Positions 51,892 to 62,300 of a DNA stretch of 64,000 nt are shown here, piece by piece. Every line of letters begins with the position of its first letter. Positions within the stretch are counted from its first letter, which is position 1. Under the pieces are notes generated by a model that made no database searches, had not been told where the DNA came from, and saw only the letters and a program-made list of their open reading frames with translations. The stretch comes from Phocaeicola_A sp963624095 (lineage in GTDB: Bacteria > Bacteroidota > Bacteroidia > Bacteroidales > Bacteroidaceae), in contig CAVFNZ010000001.1 of NCBI GenBank assembly GCA_963624095.1, positions 1-64,000 of the forward strand, in the 5' to 3' direction. The translations under genes were made by a program, and so were the position numbers.

Positions 51892-54393
51892 TTACTTCCC
51901 GATGAGCACATAACTCTTTCCGGCTTCGGTGGGGAGGTCGTAGAGATAAGTCTTAGGCAGTGTCACCTTGCCCAGCTTAGCCTCGCTGTTGATAAGTGGA
52001 GTAGCCACTTGAGTGAGTTGATAGAGCGGATTGGGATTCTCTCCCTTGGCACTCTTCAATCCCTTACCGCTGAGGCGACAGAGCGAACGCAGGCGACAGT
52101 TGCCTCCTTGGTGCGACTTCACCGTGAGGCGACTTACGCGTCCATCCTTCCATGCCAGGTCTATCTCGAAGCCACCGCGTGCCATCAGACCTTTCACCTC
52201 GCCCTCTTTCCATAAGGCGGGCAAGGCGGGCAATAGGAAGACGAAGCCATCGTGGCTCTGCATCAGCATCTCGGCGATGCCTGCTGTGCAACCAAAGTTT
52301 CCGTCAATCTGGAATGGCGGATGCGCATCGAACAGGTTGGGGTAGGTGCCGCCACGTTTCTTCTCGTTGCGTACCAGACTCAGCTGGTCCGTGATGAGCT
52401 TGTAGGCATGGTTGCCATCAAGCAGGCGAGCCCACAGGCAGACCTTCCATCCCATGCTCCATCCTGTGGAGGGGTCACCCCGATGGATGAGCGACGTGCG
52501 TGCCGCATCGAACAATTCCGGAGTGCGGTAGGGAGATATCTGGTTACTGGGGTAGAGCGCATAGAGGTGCGACACATGGCGGTGCGTATCGTTGGGGTTG
52601 TCCCAATCGTGCATCCACTCCTGCAGCTGTCCCCATCGGCCAATCTGTAGTGGAGCCATCTCCGTTATACGCCCCTTCAGCCGATTGGCAAACTCATGGT
52701 CTGTATCCAATATCCGTGAGGCGGCTATCACTTCGTTCCAAAGGTCGAACACCAACTCCGTGTCCATGGAGCAGCCGGCTGCCGTGGTAGCTTTTCCTTT
52801 GCTGCCCGCGTGCGTGTTCTCCGGTGAATTGCTTGGACAAACCACCAACCATCCGTGAAGCGGTTCGTGAACCATCGTCTCATCGAAGAAGAGTGCGGCA
52901 CCCCGCAGAATGGGGTAGACCTGACGCAGAAACTCCACATCGCCCGTGTAGAGATAGTGTTCCCACAAATGGCGGCAAAGCCATGCGCCGCCCGATGCCC
53001 ACATACCTGACGGGGCATTGTCAATGGCACCCGTTACGCGCCAGATGTCCGTATTGTGGTGGAGCACCCAACCGTTGGAGCCGTACATTGTACGGGCACT
53101 CTCGGCTCCCGTTTCACTCACCTCACGGATGAGTCGGAACAGCGGTTCGTTGAGCCAACTTAGGTTGGTCACCTCCGAGGGCCAGTAGTTCATCTGCAGA
53201 TTGATGTTACAGGTGTACTTGCTGTCCCACGACGGGAGGAGTTTGTCATTCCAGATGCCTTGCAGATTGGCCGCTTGACCGCCCGGCTGCGAGCATGAGA
53301 TGAGCAGATAACGGCCAAACTTGAAGTATGTGGCTACCAGAAACGCATCGTTTGTCTGCTTGAAGCGTTCGATGCGAAGGTCTGTAGGAACATCGGGATA
53401 TTGGTCGTCGCCCAACCAGAGCGAAGCCGTACCGATCTGTCGCTGATAGGCGGCTATGTGTGTCTGTTTCGCTTCTTCGTAGTTCTTTGTGAGAGCCTTG
53501 GAAAGGTAATCCTTGGCGCGACCGACAAAGTCCGCTGAGATATCCTTGTAATTAACGAAATTGGTAGCGATGGAGGTGTAGAGAGTCGCTTCGTCCGCTC
53601 CCTCTACGGTGAGCACGCCATCCCGACAGGTGAAAATACCGCCCTTTGTCGTGGCGGTGACACGTCCTTGAAACTCCACCTTACCCTTCAGTTTCTCGTG
53701 GAGTGAGCTGACACCTTGCAGTGTGATGTCGTTGCCGTCGGAGGCGATGAATACATCCTGATGGGGTGAGGTAAGCGTAGCATTGAAGGAGACCTTGCCG
53801 GGTTGGTCTGCCGTGATACGCGTGATGATGACTTGATCCGTCAGTGACGCGAAAGTCTCCCGTTTGTAATTGACCCCATCCACTCGGTAACGAACTACGG
53901 CACGGGCTGAGTCGAGGCTCAGCTCCCTATAATAATGGTCGTAGCGGGCATGACCGGGGAACGAGATGCGGAGGTCGCCAAAACTCTGGTAAGGCATGCC
54001 CGAGTTGGTACTCGCCTTCACATGGGCCGTAGCCATGTTTTGGGCTTCGAGGTATTTCCCCTCGAAGACCAACTGACGAATCTTCGGTATCCACTCTAAT
54101 GCCTCCGGATTGGCATTGTTGTTGGGTCGCCCTGCCCAGATGGTCTCCTCGTTGAGTTGCATTTGCTCAGCGGCAGGATTGCCATAAAGCATTACGCCTA
54201 ACCGTCCGTTGCCCAGTGGCAATGCCTCTGTCCACACCTGTGCCGGTTTGTCGTACCACAACTTATACTCTTGGGTGAGGGACCGTGTGTCGGCAAAACT
54301 TTGAAGAAATCCTGTTGTCATGAAGCCAATCATCAGACAAGACTTGAGACTTGGGAGTGAAAGGCGGAAATGTTTCTGTTTCATCATACGCAT
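51892..54393 (-). CDS. GH95 alpha-L-fucosidase/alpha-L-galactosidase
   Basis: An 833-aa exported enzyme. The N-terminal beta domain begins KLWYDKPAQVWTEALPLGNGRLG, the standard GH95 opening with MLYGNPAAEQMQLNEETIWAG. The (alpha/alpha)6 domain has CNINLQMNYWPSEVTNLSWL (catalytic Asn region) and ASGGAWLCRHLWEHYLYTGD. GH95 acts on alpha-1,2-L-fucose or alpha-L-galactose; the specificity cannot be decided by eye. The start could be the second Met, two codons in. It is 18 bp from the esterase gene. Confidence 0.93.
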   Translation of the reverse strand: MRMMKQKHFRLSLPSLKSCLMIGFMTTGFLQSFADTRSLTQEYKLWYDKPAQVWTEALPLGNGRLGVMLYGNPAAEQMQLNEETIWAGRPNNNANPEALEWIPKIRQLVFEGKYLEAQNMATAHVKASTNSGMPYQSFGDLRISFPGHARYDHYYRELSLDSARAVVRYRVDGVNYKRETFASLTDQVIITRITADQPGKVSFNATLTSPHQDVFIASDGNDITLQGVSSLHEKLKGKVEFQGRVTATTKGGIFTCRDGVLTVEGADEATLYTSIATNFVNYKDISADFVGRAKDYLSKALTKNYEEAKQTHIAAYQRQIGTASLWLGDDQYPDVPTDLRIERFKQTNDAFLVATYFKFGRYLLISCSQPGGQAANLQGIWNDKLLPSWDSKYTCNINLQMNYWPSEVTNLSWLNEPLFRLIREVSETGAESARTMYGSNGWVLHHNTDIWRVTGAIDNAPSGMWASGGAWLCRHLWEHYLYTGDVEFLRQVYPILRGAALFFDETMVHEPLHGWLVVCPSNSPENTHAGSKGKATTAAGCSMDTELVFDLWNEVIAASRILDTDHEFANRLKGRITEMAPLQIGRWGQLQEWMHDWDNPNDTHRHVSHLYALYPSNQISPYRTPELFDAARTSLIHRGDPSTGWSMGWKVCLWARLLDGNHAYKLITDQLSLVRNEKKRGGTYPNLFDAHPPFQIDGNFGCTAGIAEMLMQSHDGFVFLLPALPALWKEGEVKGLMARGGFEIDLAWKDGRVSRLTVKSHQGGNCRLRSLCRLSGKGLKSAKGENPNPLYQLTQVATPLINSEAKLGKVTLPKTYLYDLPTEAGKSYVLIGK

Positions 54394-54410
54394 CTTATTG
54401 TATTTGTTTG

Positions 54411-56378
54411 TTATTTCTTTTTACTGTCGTTTTTCGCTTTCTTCTCGGCATTACGCTTGGTTACATAGTCCTTGAAGAGCTGTCGCCAGTCGCGGCCATT
54501 CTCGTTGAGATATTGTTCGCACTTGGTTTTGTAGACCTCGAATACCTGTGAGATGGCTTTCATTCCCTTGCACTCAAGAGCCTCTTCGCGGGCTTGCTTC
54601 AGATAGCCCTCCAACACGTTGGCCTCTGAGTCTGTGAGGTCGGGCACTATGGCATAGTAACCCTTCATGGTGAAGGCCACTTTGCCTACCGTGTAACCAT
54701 CAAACACTTGTTCCACCTGTTCGGGCGTGAGCACCCGGTTCAGTTCCTTCACCAAACGCTGGTGTACACTGGCAGGAATAGTCTTGTCGGCCATCATCTC
54801 ACGTTCTATCTTGCTGAGTGTCTTGCCTGTGGCCTTGTCCTTCTCGGGGATGATGGTGTAGGGGTGCGAATTGTGCCAATCGCGCACGGCACGGCGGTGA
54901 TTGTAGACAGCGGTCACTACCTGGCTCTCCACCTTCTTGTCCGTTAACTTCAACGCTTTGACGATGCTCTCGGACTTCTTCAGTACCGACTCGTCAGCGG
55001 CAGCGTTGCGTACCGTCTGTTTGCCGAAATATTTCCCTAAATCATTGATGGAACGGATGGCCTCCTTGGGCAGGTTCTCGCCATCCTTGCCGAAGCTATA
55101 GAGCGCTTCAAAAGGTTCAATGGTCACCTTTGTCTCATCCAGCTTGTTTCGGTCGAGACCGAAAGTTTCCACAAAGAAATCGTACACGGCATTGCGCTTG
55201 TTGGGACCAAAGTCGTGACCTTCACTTGGCAGGTGTACGTTGGTGACTCTTTTCGGTTGGTTATAGAAACCATATACACGCTGTAGATAGGGGAACTCCA
55301 GCGTGGGCACTGTATGCGTCCAGTCCTTACCATCGGAGACTACGCAGAGCGGATTGGGGGCGAAGAGCGCAGCCAACTCGGCATTGCAAGTGCCACCACC
55401 CGCTTGGGTGACGGACATGCCACTCTCGCAGGCACAGCCACCGTCGAAGTGCGAAGCCAGACTGACTACCGGACAGGCAGCCGTGTAGCGGTCGTCCAGT
55501 ACAGTGAGCAGCACCGTCTGTGTGCCTCCTCCTGAACCTCCGCAAACGCCCACACGCTGGCTGTCTACATCCTTGCGTGTCATCATGTAATCCAATATGG
55601 AGATTCCATTCATCGCCTGAACGACCTGCGCAATGCTGGTGTTGTGGCCGATGGAGCTTACCTGTAGAGCCGACTCACCCCATCCGAAGAGGTCGTAGTC
55701 CACACAGATTGCACCCATGCGCGCCAGAGTAGCCATGCGCTGTTGTTGGTCTTCGCGGTAACGTCCGTTGCCGAAGTGGCCGTTGGGACAGATAATCAGC
55801 GCATGCTGTCCCTTCGCCTTGGGAGTGTAGATGGAACCACAGACATAGAGTCCCGGTAGCGTCTCAAGGGCGAAGTTCTGCACCGTGTAACCATCGAACT
55901 TGCGTATCTTGGAGAGGATGGGCTCCGACTTCACGCGCTGTGACAAGATGGGGTCGATTCCCAAGCGTTGGCGTACCTCCTTCTTCAGCAACGCCTTGCG
56001 CTGTTCGAATGAAGACTTGTCGCTATAGAGCGTGTTTAGATAGGCGATAAGTGCCTCTCCGTCCGCATCCGTGCGGCGTGCATACTCGTAGTTCTTTATC
56101 TTGTAGACGTTGTCGTCCTGCTTCACGAACTTGAAGTCGAACGGCATCAATACGTTGGTGAGCGACTCTTCCACTGAATAGGGACGGATGCGCGAGTCCG
56201 CATAGGGCAGTTGGAGTCCCGTGGTGTCGATGTTGTACTTCAGGCGTACCTGAAAACGTTGGCTGATTTCGGTCAGTACCTCGCCCAACGGACGGGTGAA
56301 CTGATTCTCGTAAGTGTTCTGCGCCTGTGCGCCTACGACGGCGGAGAGGAGCATCATTGATACTGTGAAATGTTTCAT
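54411..56378 (-). CDS. STN-domain alpha/beta hydrolase esterase with DUF3826-like tail
   Basis: A 655-aa exported protein. After the signal peptide, residues about 25-95 form a secretin/TonB short N-terminal (STN) domain (PLGEVLTEISQRFQVRLKYN). An alpha/beta-hydrolase domain follows (about 120-420) with nucleophile elbow GVCGGSGGGTQT and a His in PSEGHDFG. The last 180 residues (TAVYNHRRAVRDWHNSH onward) look like DUF3826. An STN domain is normally seen in TonB-dependent receptors and anti-sigma systems, so its fusion to an esterase is odd. Carbohydrate esterases of this kind (CE19-like, e.g. from memory BT1017) remove methyl esters from rhamnogalacturonan-II. Confidence 0.72.
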   Translation of the reverse strand: MKHFTVSMMLLSAVVGAQAQNTYENQFTRPLGEVLTEISQRFQVRLKYNIDTTGLQLPYADSRIRPYSVEESLTNVLMPFDFKFVKQDDNVYKIKNYEYARRTDADGEALIAYLNTLYSDKSSFEQRKALLKKEVRQRLGIDPILSQRVKSEPILSKIRKFDGYTVQNFALETLPGLYVCGSIYTPKAKGQHALIICPNGHFGNGRYREDQQQRMATLARMGAICVDYDLFGWGESALQVSSIGHNTSIAQVVQAMNGISILDYMMTRKDVDSQRVGVCGGSGGGTQTVLLTVLDDRYTAACPVVSLASHFDGGCACESGMSVTQAGGGTCNAELAALFAPNPLCVVSDGKDWTHTVPTLEFPYLQRVYGFYNQPKRVTNVHLPSEGHDFGPNKRNAVYDFFVETFGLDRNKLDETKVTIEPFEALYSFGKDGENLPKEAIRSINDLGKYFGKQTVRNAAADESVLKKSESIVKALKLTDKKVESQVVTAVYNHRRAVRDWHNSHPYTIIPEKDKATGKTLSKIEREMMADKTIPASVHQRLVKELNRVLTPEQVEQVFDGYTVGKVAFTMKGYYAIVPDLTDSEANVLEGYLKQAREEALECKGMKAISQVFEVYKTKCEQYLNENGRDWRQLFKDYVTKRNAEKKAKNDSKKK

Positions 56379-56467
56379 GATTCTTTTATCTTGGGTTAAC
56401 TTTAATTGCTTCTTTAGTCAGAGAGAACTATTTCCTTGGTCAGAAAAATAGTTCTCTCCATTTTCTT

Positions 56468-59275
56468 TCATTCAATGTGTCCTTTCAACTCCAGTGGTTT
56501 GGAGAAGCTGTAGGTGCCACTTTTCACACGCTTCACGGGTTGGTCGTCACCCGGCAGCCAAATGTCCGCCGTGCAGTTGACGGGTATGGTAACATGCAGG
56601 TTGAACTCTCCCTCGGTATGCTGCCAGTGGACGGCAATCTCTCCGTAGAGCGTCTTGTAGGTGACATCCAGTGAGGTGAGGTCGCCTGCAGCCTGCGGTT
56701 GAATGACGAAGTGCTGATAGCCTTTTTCCGTAGGGCTGTTTTGTATGCCTGCCAACGAATGGAAGAACCATTCGTCAATCTGTCCCATCATGAAATGGTT
56801 CCATGACGAACCTTGGCGCGGGTCCCACTGCTCGGTGAGCGTGGTGGCTCCGAACTTCAGTTGGAAGCCGTAGCCTGGAGCCTCTTCGTGGTTGTGAAGG
56901 GCGTACATCACATCGTGTAAACCATTACGGGCCAATGTTTGGAACAGATAGCGGTTTCCAACGTCACCCGTGGTGAGGCGCGTGCCATGTTGGCGAATGT
57001 CCTTCACCAAATTGCGCAATACCTCAGCCTTTGCGTCCGCAGGCACCATGCCGAGGAACAAGGGTAAGGCGTTGCTGGTCTGGCTACCCGTACCATACTG
57101 ATGCGTCTTTCCGTTGAAATATTTCCGGTTGAAAGCCTCCGTCACCTCATCGCCCAAACGGGTATAGTAGTCTGCATCGTAGCTGTTGCCAAGCAGACGG
57201 GCCGCCTCCGCAAGGTAGCGTATGTCCATGTAATAGTGCGCTGATGCCACCAAGCCGATGGGAGTGTTGCGTGAAAATCCGGCACGGAAGTCTCCATAGT
57301 CATACCAATCGCCCAAACCGAAGTCTATCAGTCCATCCTCGGCACGCGACGAGAGGTAGTCAACGTACCCGCGCATCTGACGATAGTACTGACGAATGAG
57401 CGAGTCATCGCCATACGTGTCGTAGTAGAGGAACGGTATCACCACAATGGAACTACCCCACTCGGGCGAGTCTGCAAACACGTCCAGACCCGGGCCTTCG
57501 AAGATGGTATACTGAGGAGCCGTGGTGGGCACCATGCCGTCCGTGCGCTGTGCGTCCGCCATGTCGCGCATTACCTTGGGGAAGAGCGTAGTGAGGTCGT
57601 AGTTGTAGAGCAGGCCGGGGCCATTGAGATGAACTTGCTCCAACCAGCCCAACTTCTCGCGGTGCGGACAGTCGGTGAATACGGCCTGCATGTTGCTGCG
57701 TACGGCGTTGTGAATGAGTTGATGCGCCTGCGTAAAAATCTTGTTGGAACATGAGAACGAGCTGACATCCGCCGCTGCGTTATGCACGAAACACGACTGG
57801 ATGTTGTGTACTACGGGCAACTTATCGGGATTCTTCTGTCCCTTTAATACCGCTCCTTCCAGTTGGATGTAGCGGAACCCATAGTACGAAAAACGCGGGT
57901 GCCACGTCTCCCGTTTGTCCCCTTTTAGTGTATAGGTATAATAATGTTGTCGCCCGGTCTGCCGTTGATTGGCTGCGTGACAACTGTCCACCACCGTTTC
58001 GGCTACCACCAGGGTAATCCGTTGGCCTCGTTTGCCGCTGACTGTTATCTCGGGGAAGCCGGACAGATTTTGTCCCATATCAAGCAATTGGGCCGACGCG
58101 TCGACGGTACGTTTTGTTGCCTTGGTGGCCTTACGCACCTCCTCGGGCGTGAGCTTGTAGCTGCTCTTTACTCCATAACGCTTCATTATCTTCACCGGGG
58201 TGGTAAGCTGAGGCCGCAAGACACCCTTCGGGGACTCTTGCACCACCACCTGATGCCACGCCGTATCATCGAAACCGGGTTTGTCCCATCCCGCCTGTTC
58301 CAGCCGGGCATCATAGTCCTCACCTCCGTAGATTGAATGGAAAGTGACGGGACTGCGGTCGTAGCGCCAGGTGCTGTCCGTAGCCACTGTCTGACTGGTG
58401 CCGTCCGTATAGCGGACGAGCATCTTCAGGAAGAGAGTTTCCGGGCCGAACCCTATTTGCAGTTTCCGGTAGCGGCCGCCACCCACCACGTTGTAGAAAC
58501 CGTTGCCCAACGTCACGCCTAAGGCATTGTCCCCTTGGCGCATGAGCGAAGTCACATCGTAAGTATTGTAGTAGACCGTTTTGTCGTAATCGCTCCAAAG
58601 TGGCGTGAACTCTCCGTCACCCACTTTCGTGCCGTTGATAGAGAGCTCATACTGGCCCAGACCGCACACATAGACTGTAGCATCCGCTATCTGACGGGAC
58701 GCGTTGAACTCTTTACGCAGACAGATGCTGCGCCACGCCATAGAGTCCACTTGATTCCAAGCCTCCTTTGCCTCCGCTTTGCTGAGCGCACCGCCATGGA
58801 AGCGACGCCCCTCGGGAAACTTTGCGTTCTTCTGTGTGACCGCACCAATCCATTGTGCGTCGAGGAAACTCTTATCCGGAGCGATGCGGAACTCCTGTTC
58901 GTCGCTCCAATCGGACACGACACCCTGTTCGTCCCACACCCGAACGCGCCACCAATAGCGTGCAATGGGCTGTAGAGCAGCGATGCCGCCGTAAGTCACC
59001 AGTTGGCTCTTTGTGGACAGTTGTTTGCCGCTTCGCCAAACATAGGTTGGCTTGTCTCCTTGCCGGGTGTAGACCTCTATCTCGTAGGCCGACTGCATGC
59101 ATCCCTGTTCCCCTTTCAGTTGCCATCCGAACCGTGGGGTAGTGGTGGAAATCGCCAAAGGCGATGTGTCCATCTCGCAGGTGACGCGTGTCACTTCTAT
59201 GGCGTTTGCGGTAGCCGACATACAGAACGTCAGCGTACCCAGCAATAACAGCTTTATTCTCTTCGTGTTTTTCAT
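56468..59275 (-). CDS. GH78 alpha-L-rhamnosidase
   Basis: A 935-aa exported enzyme releasing terminal alpha-L-rhamnose. ATG 59275 starts a normal signal peptide (MKNTKRIKLLLLGTLTF); the upstream in-frame extension to 59335 is rejected because it overlaps the intergenic region. Modules: N-terminal fibronectin-like and beta domains (ARYWWRVRVWDEQG), then the (alpha/alpha)6 barrel with TDCPHREKLGWLEQ (putative acid Glu) and TLTEQWDPRQGSSWNHFMMG, and a C-terminal beta domain. It is a paralogue of the GH78 part of the gene at 46421, but without a propeller. Confidence 0.94.
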   Translation of the reverse strand: MKNTKRIKLLLLGTLTFCMSATANAIEVTRVTCEMDTSPLAISTTTPRFGWQLKGEQGCMQSAYEIEVYTRQGDKPTYVWRSGKQLSTKSQLVTYGGIAALQPIARYWWRVRVWDEQGVVSDWSDEQEFRIAPDKSFLDAQWIGAVTQKNAKFPEGRRFHGGALSKAEAKEAWNQVDSMAWRSICLRKEFNASRQIADATVYVCGLGQYELSINGTKVGDGEFTPLWSDYDKTVYYNTYDVTSLMRQGDNALGVTLGNGFYNVVGGGRYRKLQIGFGPETLFLKMLVRYTDGTSQTVATDSTWRYDRSPVTFHSIYGGEDYDARLEQAGWDKPGFDDTAWHQVVVQESPKGVLRPQLTTPVKIMKRYGVKSSYKLTPEEVRKATKATKRTVDASAQLLDMGQNLSGFPEITVSGKRGQRITLVVAETVVDSCHAANQRQTGRQHYYTYTLKGDKRETWHPRFSYYGFRYIQLEGAVLKGQKNPDKLPVVHNIQSCFVHNAAADVSSFSCSNKIFTQAHQLIHNAVRSNMQAVFTDCPHREKLGWLEQVHLNGPGLLYNYDLTTLFPKVMRDMADAQRTDGMVPTTAPQYTIFEGPGLDVFADSPEWGSSIVVIPFLYYDTYGDDSLIRQYYRQMRGYVDYLSSRAEDGLIDFGLGDWYDYGDFRAGFSRNTPIGLVASAHYYMDIRYLAEAARLLGNSYDADYYTRLGDEVTEAFNRKYFNGKTHQYGTGSQTSNALPLFLGMVPADAKAEVLRNLVKDIRQHGTRLTTGDVGNRYLFQTLARNGLHDVMYALHNHEEAPGYGFQLKFGATTLTEQWDPRQGSSWNHFMMGQIDEWFFHSLAGIQNSPTEKGYQHFVIQPQAAGDLTSLDVTYKTLYGEIAVHWQHTEGEFNLHVTIPVNCTADIWLPGDDQPVKRVKSGTYSFSKPLELKGHIE

Positions 59276-59324
59276 GGGTTGTGTGTTAAAAGAGCTCCGA
59301 TTCCCTATCCAGAATCTCTTCGCA

Positions 59325-62300
59325 TTAAAGAACATCCTTGCAGATTAATCGGCCGAGAGAATCACTCTGGCCAACCAAGCGTCCGTCTACCAATACGCGC
59401 AAACCGCGTCCTTGATGATAGCGGTCGCCATAGCGGTCCCATAGGATGGTGATGTTATGCCCATGGTAGCGCACATTGTCCAGGCAGAAGTAGTCCCATT
59501 GACCATCCGGCACCAGCGGATTCACCTCGATGCTCTTGTCCGTGCGAGGACGAAGGCCTGCGATGCCGGTTATAACCAAGTCGTTGAATGTAGAGTGGTT
59601 GTAGTAGCGGCTACGCTCTTGGTCACCCTTGAGCCAATAACCCGTTACCTCATCGAGGTACTCACCGACGTAGGGACGACCGCGGTGGTGCTGCGACTCC
59701 ACATAAAGCTGCATCTGACGGAAGAAGGTACTGTCCGTCACCACGGGGCTCTCTGAATGATTCAAGTAATTGGCCAATGCCGTCAGTGTCTGAGCCGTAG
59801 CGAAAGGCCATATGGCACCGTCCCACTCACACTGGCCGACTCCATGCGTGCGGAACTCCGGATGACGGCGTTCGGCCGTAGTCAGTCCGTAAGGAGCCGA
59901 GAAACCTTTCTCGTCGTTCAGCTGCTTCCATGCTTCGCTATATTGTTCCGAGGGAATATTGAAGTACCAAGGAATGTAACCTATCGCTTCGCGTACCTGG
60001 GCACATGTGTCACCCCGTACCGTCTCGAAGAACTGGTGCTTCGTGTTCCACAGGCGAGTCTCGATTAACCGCTTTGTCTCTTCGGCTTTCTGACGATAGA
60101 GTTGCGCATCCTCTGTCTTGCCCATCAGCTCGGCAATGTGCGCCAATGCCATCGCGTTGCCATACATGTAACTGTTGATGGTGGGACGTGCAAACTGTTT
60201 CTTTCGCCCACCACTGACGCTCTCTTCCATGCCATCTCGCACATCCTCTTGCCAGAAGAGGCCGTTCTCCAAGCGGTGCGTCTCTTCCCAACGCTTATAC
60301 TCTTCGCACAAGTCCGTGTAGAGGTCGGTCAGGAAGGCTTCGTCCATCGTCACCAGATAACGGTTGTAGACGGCATCGGGATTCCACGAGCTGTACTTCA
60401 TCATACGGTTCATCGGTTTGCCCTCGTTGCCGCGATACCATGTGCGGATGATGCCGTCGAGATATTTCGGGTCGCGCAGCCAGCGGCTCTCGTAGATGTG
60501 ATGCCCCAAGGCGCAGGAGATGAGGTTATATTTGTCCGCGTACGAACGCTTTACCAAGAACTCCGTCATGCCATAGCCCACGGGAGTCTCTTCGATATGT
60601 TTGCGCAGTGTCCACCAACGGTAGTAGAACATCTCCTCGAAATCCCTTTCGGGACAGTCGAACAGGGGGATGTTCTCCTTCATCCAATCCGATGCCTGTG
60701 CATTGGGAATGGCTTGGGCGATGTTCTCGTCCTCCATGCCGTTGAAGTAGTCCACGTAATGCTTGTAATCATTGTATTTCAGTACGGCGGCCGACCCGTC
60801 GGCATCCATCGACGCGCTTTTCACGTTGGCGATGCGGAACGTGGCCTCCGGGTCTACCCCGTTGGCATTGGGAGCATCTTCATATTGGTCTGCCCACGTG
60901 TCTACGGTGGGGTAGTGGCGGCGTTCGCCGGTACGGAACACGATGCGCTCGATGCTGGAGACGGGGGCGAAGAGCATGCGGGTTGCCTTTTTCTCTCCAT
61001 TGACATATACCACTGAGTTGCGGTTTGTCACCGAGACGTCCACCTTTACATGGTAACGCTTGCCGGGTTCGTACATCAGCACCTTGCCGTAACGGGCTCC
61101 GCCTTTGGAACGAAACTCTCCTTCGGGAGTGAGGTCGAGCCGCGCACATGCCGTTCCGTCCTCGTCCACAAATTCTATCTGTAGTGTACCATGGTCGTTC
61201 TGCTCTGCCATGAGGTCGAATTCCACGCTCAACTCTTTCGTATTGGGAATTTTGCGCTCTACCTTGGCAACGTCGAACGGATCTTTGTCCTTCAGTGTGA
61301 GCCAGATTGTACCATCCTTCTGTTCCAGTGACACGGGAGCCCACACACAGGAGTAAAGATTCCACATATCCAGGTCGGCCAGTGAACGGAACGAGGCGAA
61401 GTCTTCGTTGGCATGACTGGAGGCGTGCTGTTGTACAGGCACTTTGACGCGTGCCACCCACATATCCTCCTTGTTCACACTGTATGTTACCCACAGGTTG
61501 CCATCCGACGGTGTGCCATTGCCTTCCTGAATGCCTCTCACATACTGCGGACCGAACGACTTGTACTGGCCGCAGTAGCGCATCATCGGCACCTCGCCGT
61601 GTATCAGGTTCAGTGTGGTGTACTCCAGTCCATCCTTACTCAGTGAGATGGCCAATGGCCAACGGAATTCCGAGGGATTGTACACCGTGGCATAGGAGCC
61701 GTCGCTCAACCGTTGTCCCCATATCTTGGCGTTGCTGTTGACAAACCCTTTGGCGCGTCCGATAGGTTGTTCCCACGTGTTGCCCCTATCGCTACTGATG
61801 GAGGTAAGTGCGTGTTTCCACAGACAGGCGATGCGTCCGTCGGGCAGCGTGTACCAGCAGAACGCCTTATATTCCTCCTTTAGCGGCAGGATAGGGTCCT
61901 GGCGGTCTGCCTCCTCCACCCACTGCATCCGGTAGAGCGGGTTGGCGAGAATCTCGTCGCAGGCCTGTCGGAAAGCTTTGTCTTTCGACTTTGTATAGTA
62001 TGGATAGTTGGTATTCTTCTCGTTGAAGGCATGGTTGTAGTAGATGAAATAGATGGGACCGAACGTGCCGTCCTCCTTGATTTCACGCACCACGCGTCCC
62101 ACGCCATTGCCGTCGTTGGGGTCATCCTTCGGGTGCAGGCAGATGCCATAGTGACCCATGGCGATGAGCTTGCCCGACTTGGAAACGTAGAATCCCACAC
62201 GTTGGTGCATCACGGCATCCATATTCTTCGCTACCACGGAGCCGTCCTTTGTGGTGCCGTCGGTCAGGTGATAGACCGGGAAAAGCACCTCGGGTGCTGT

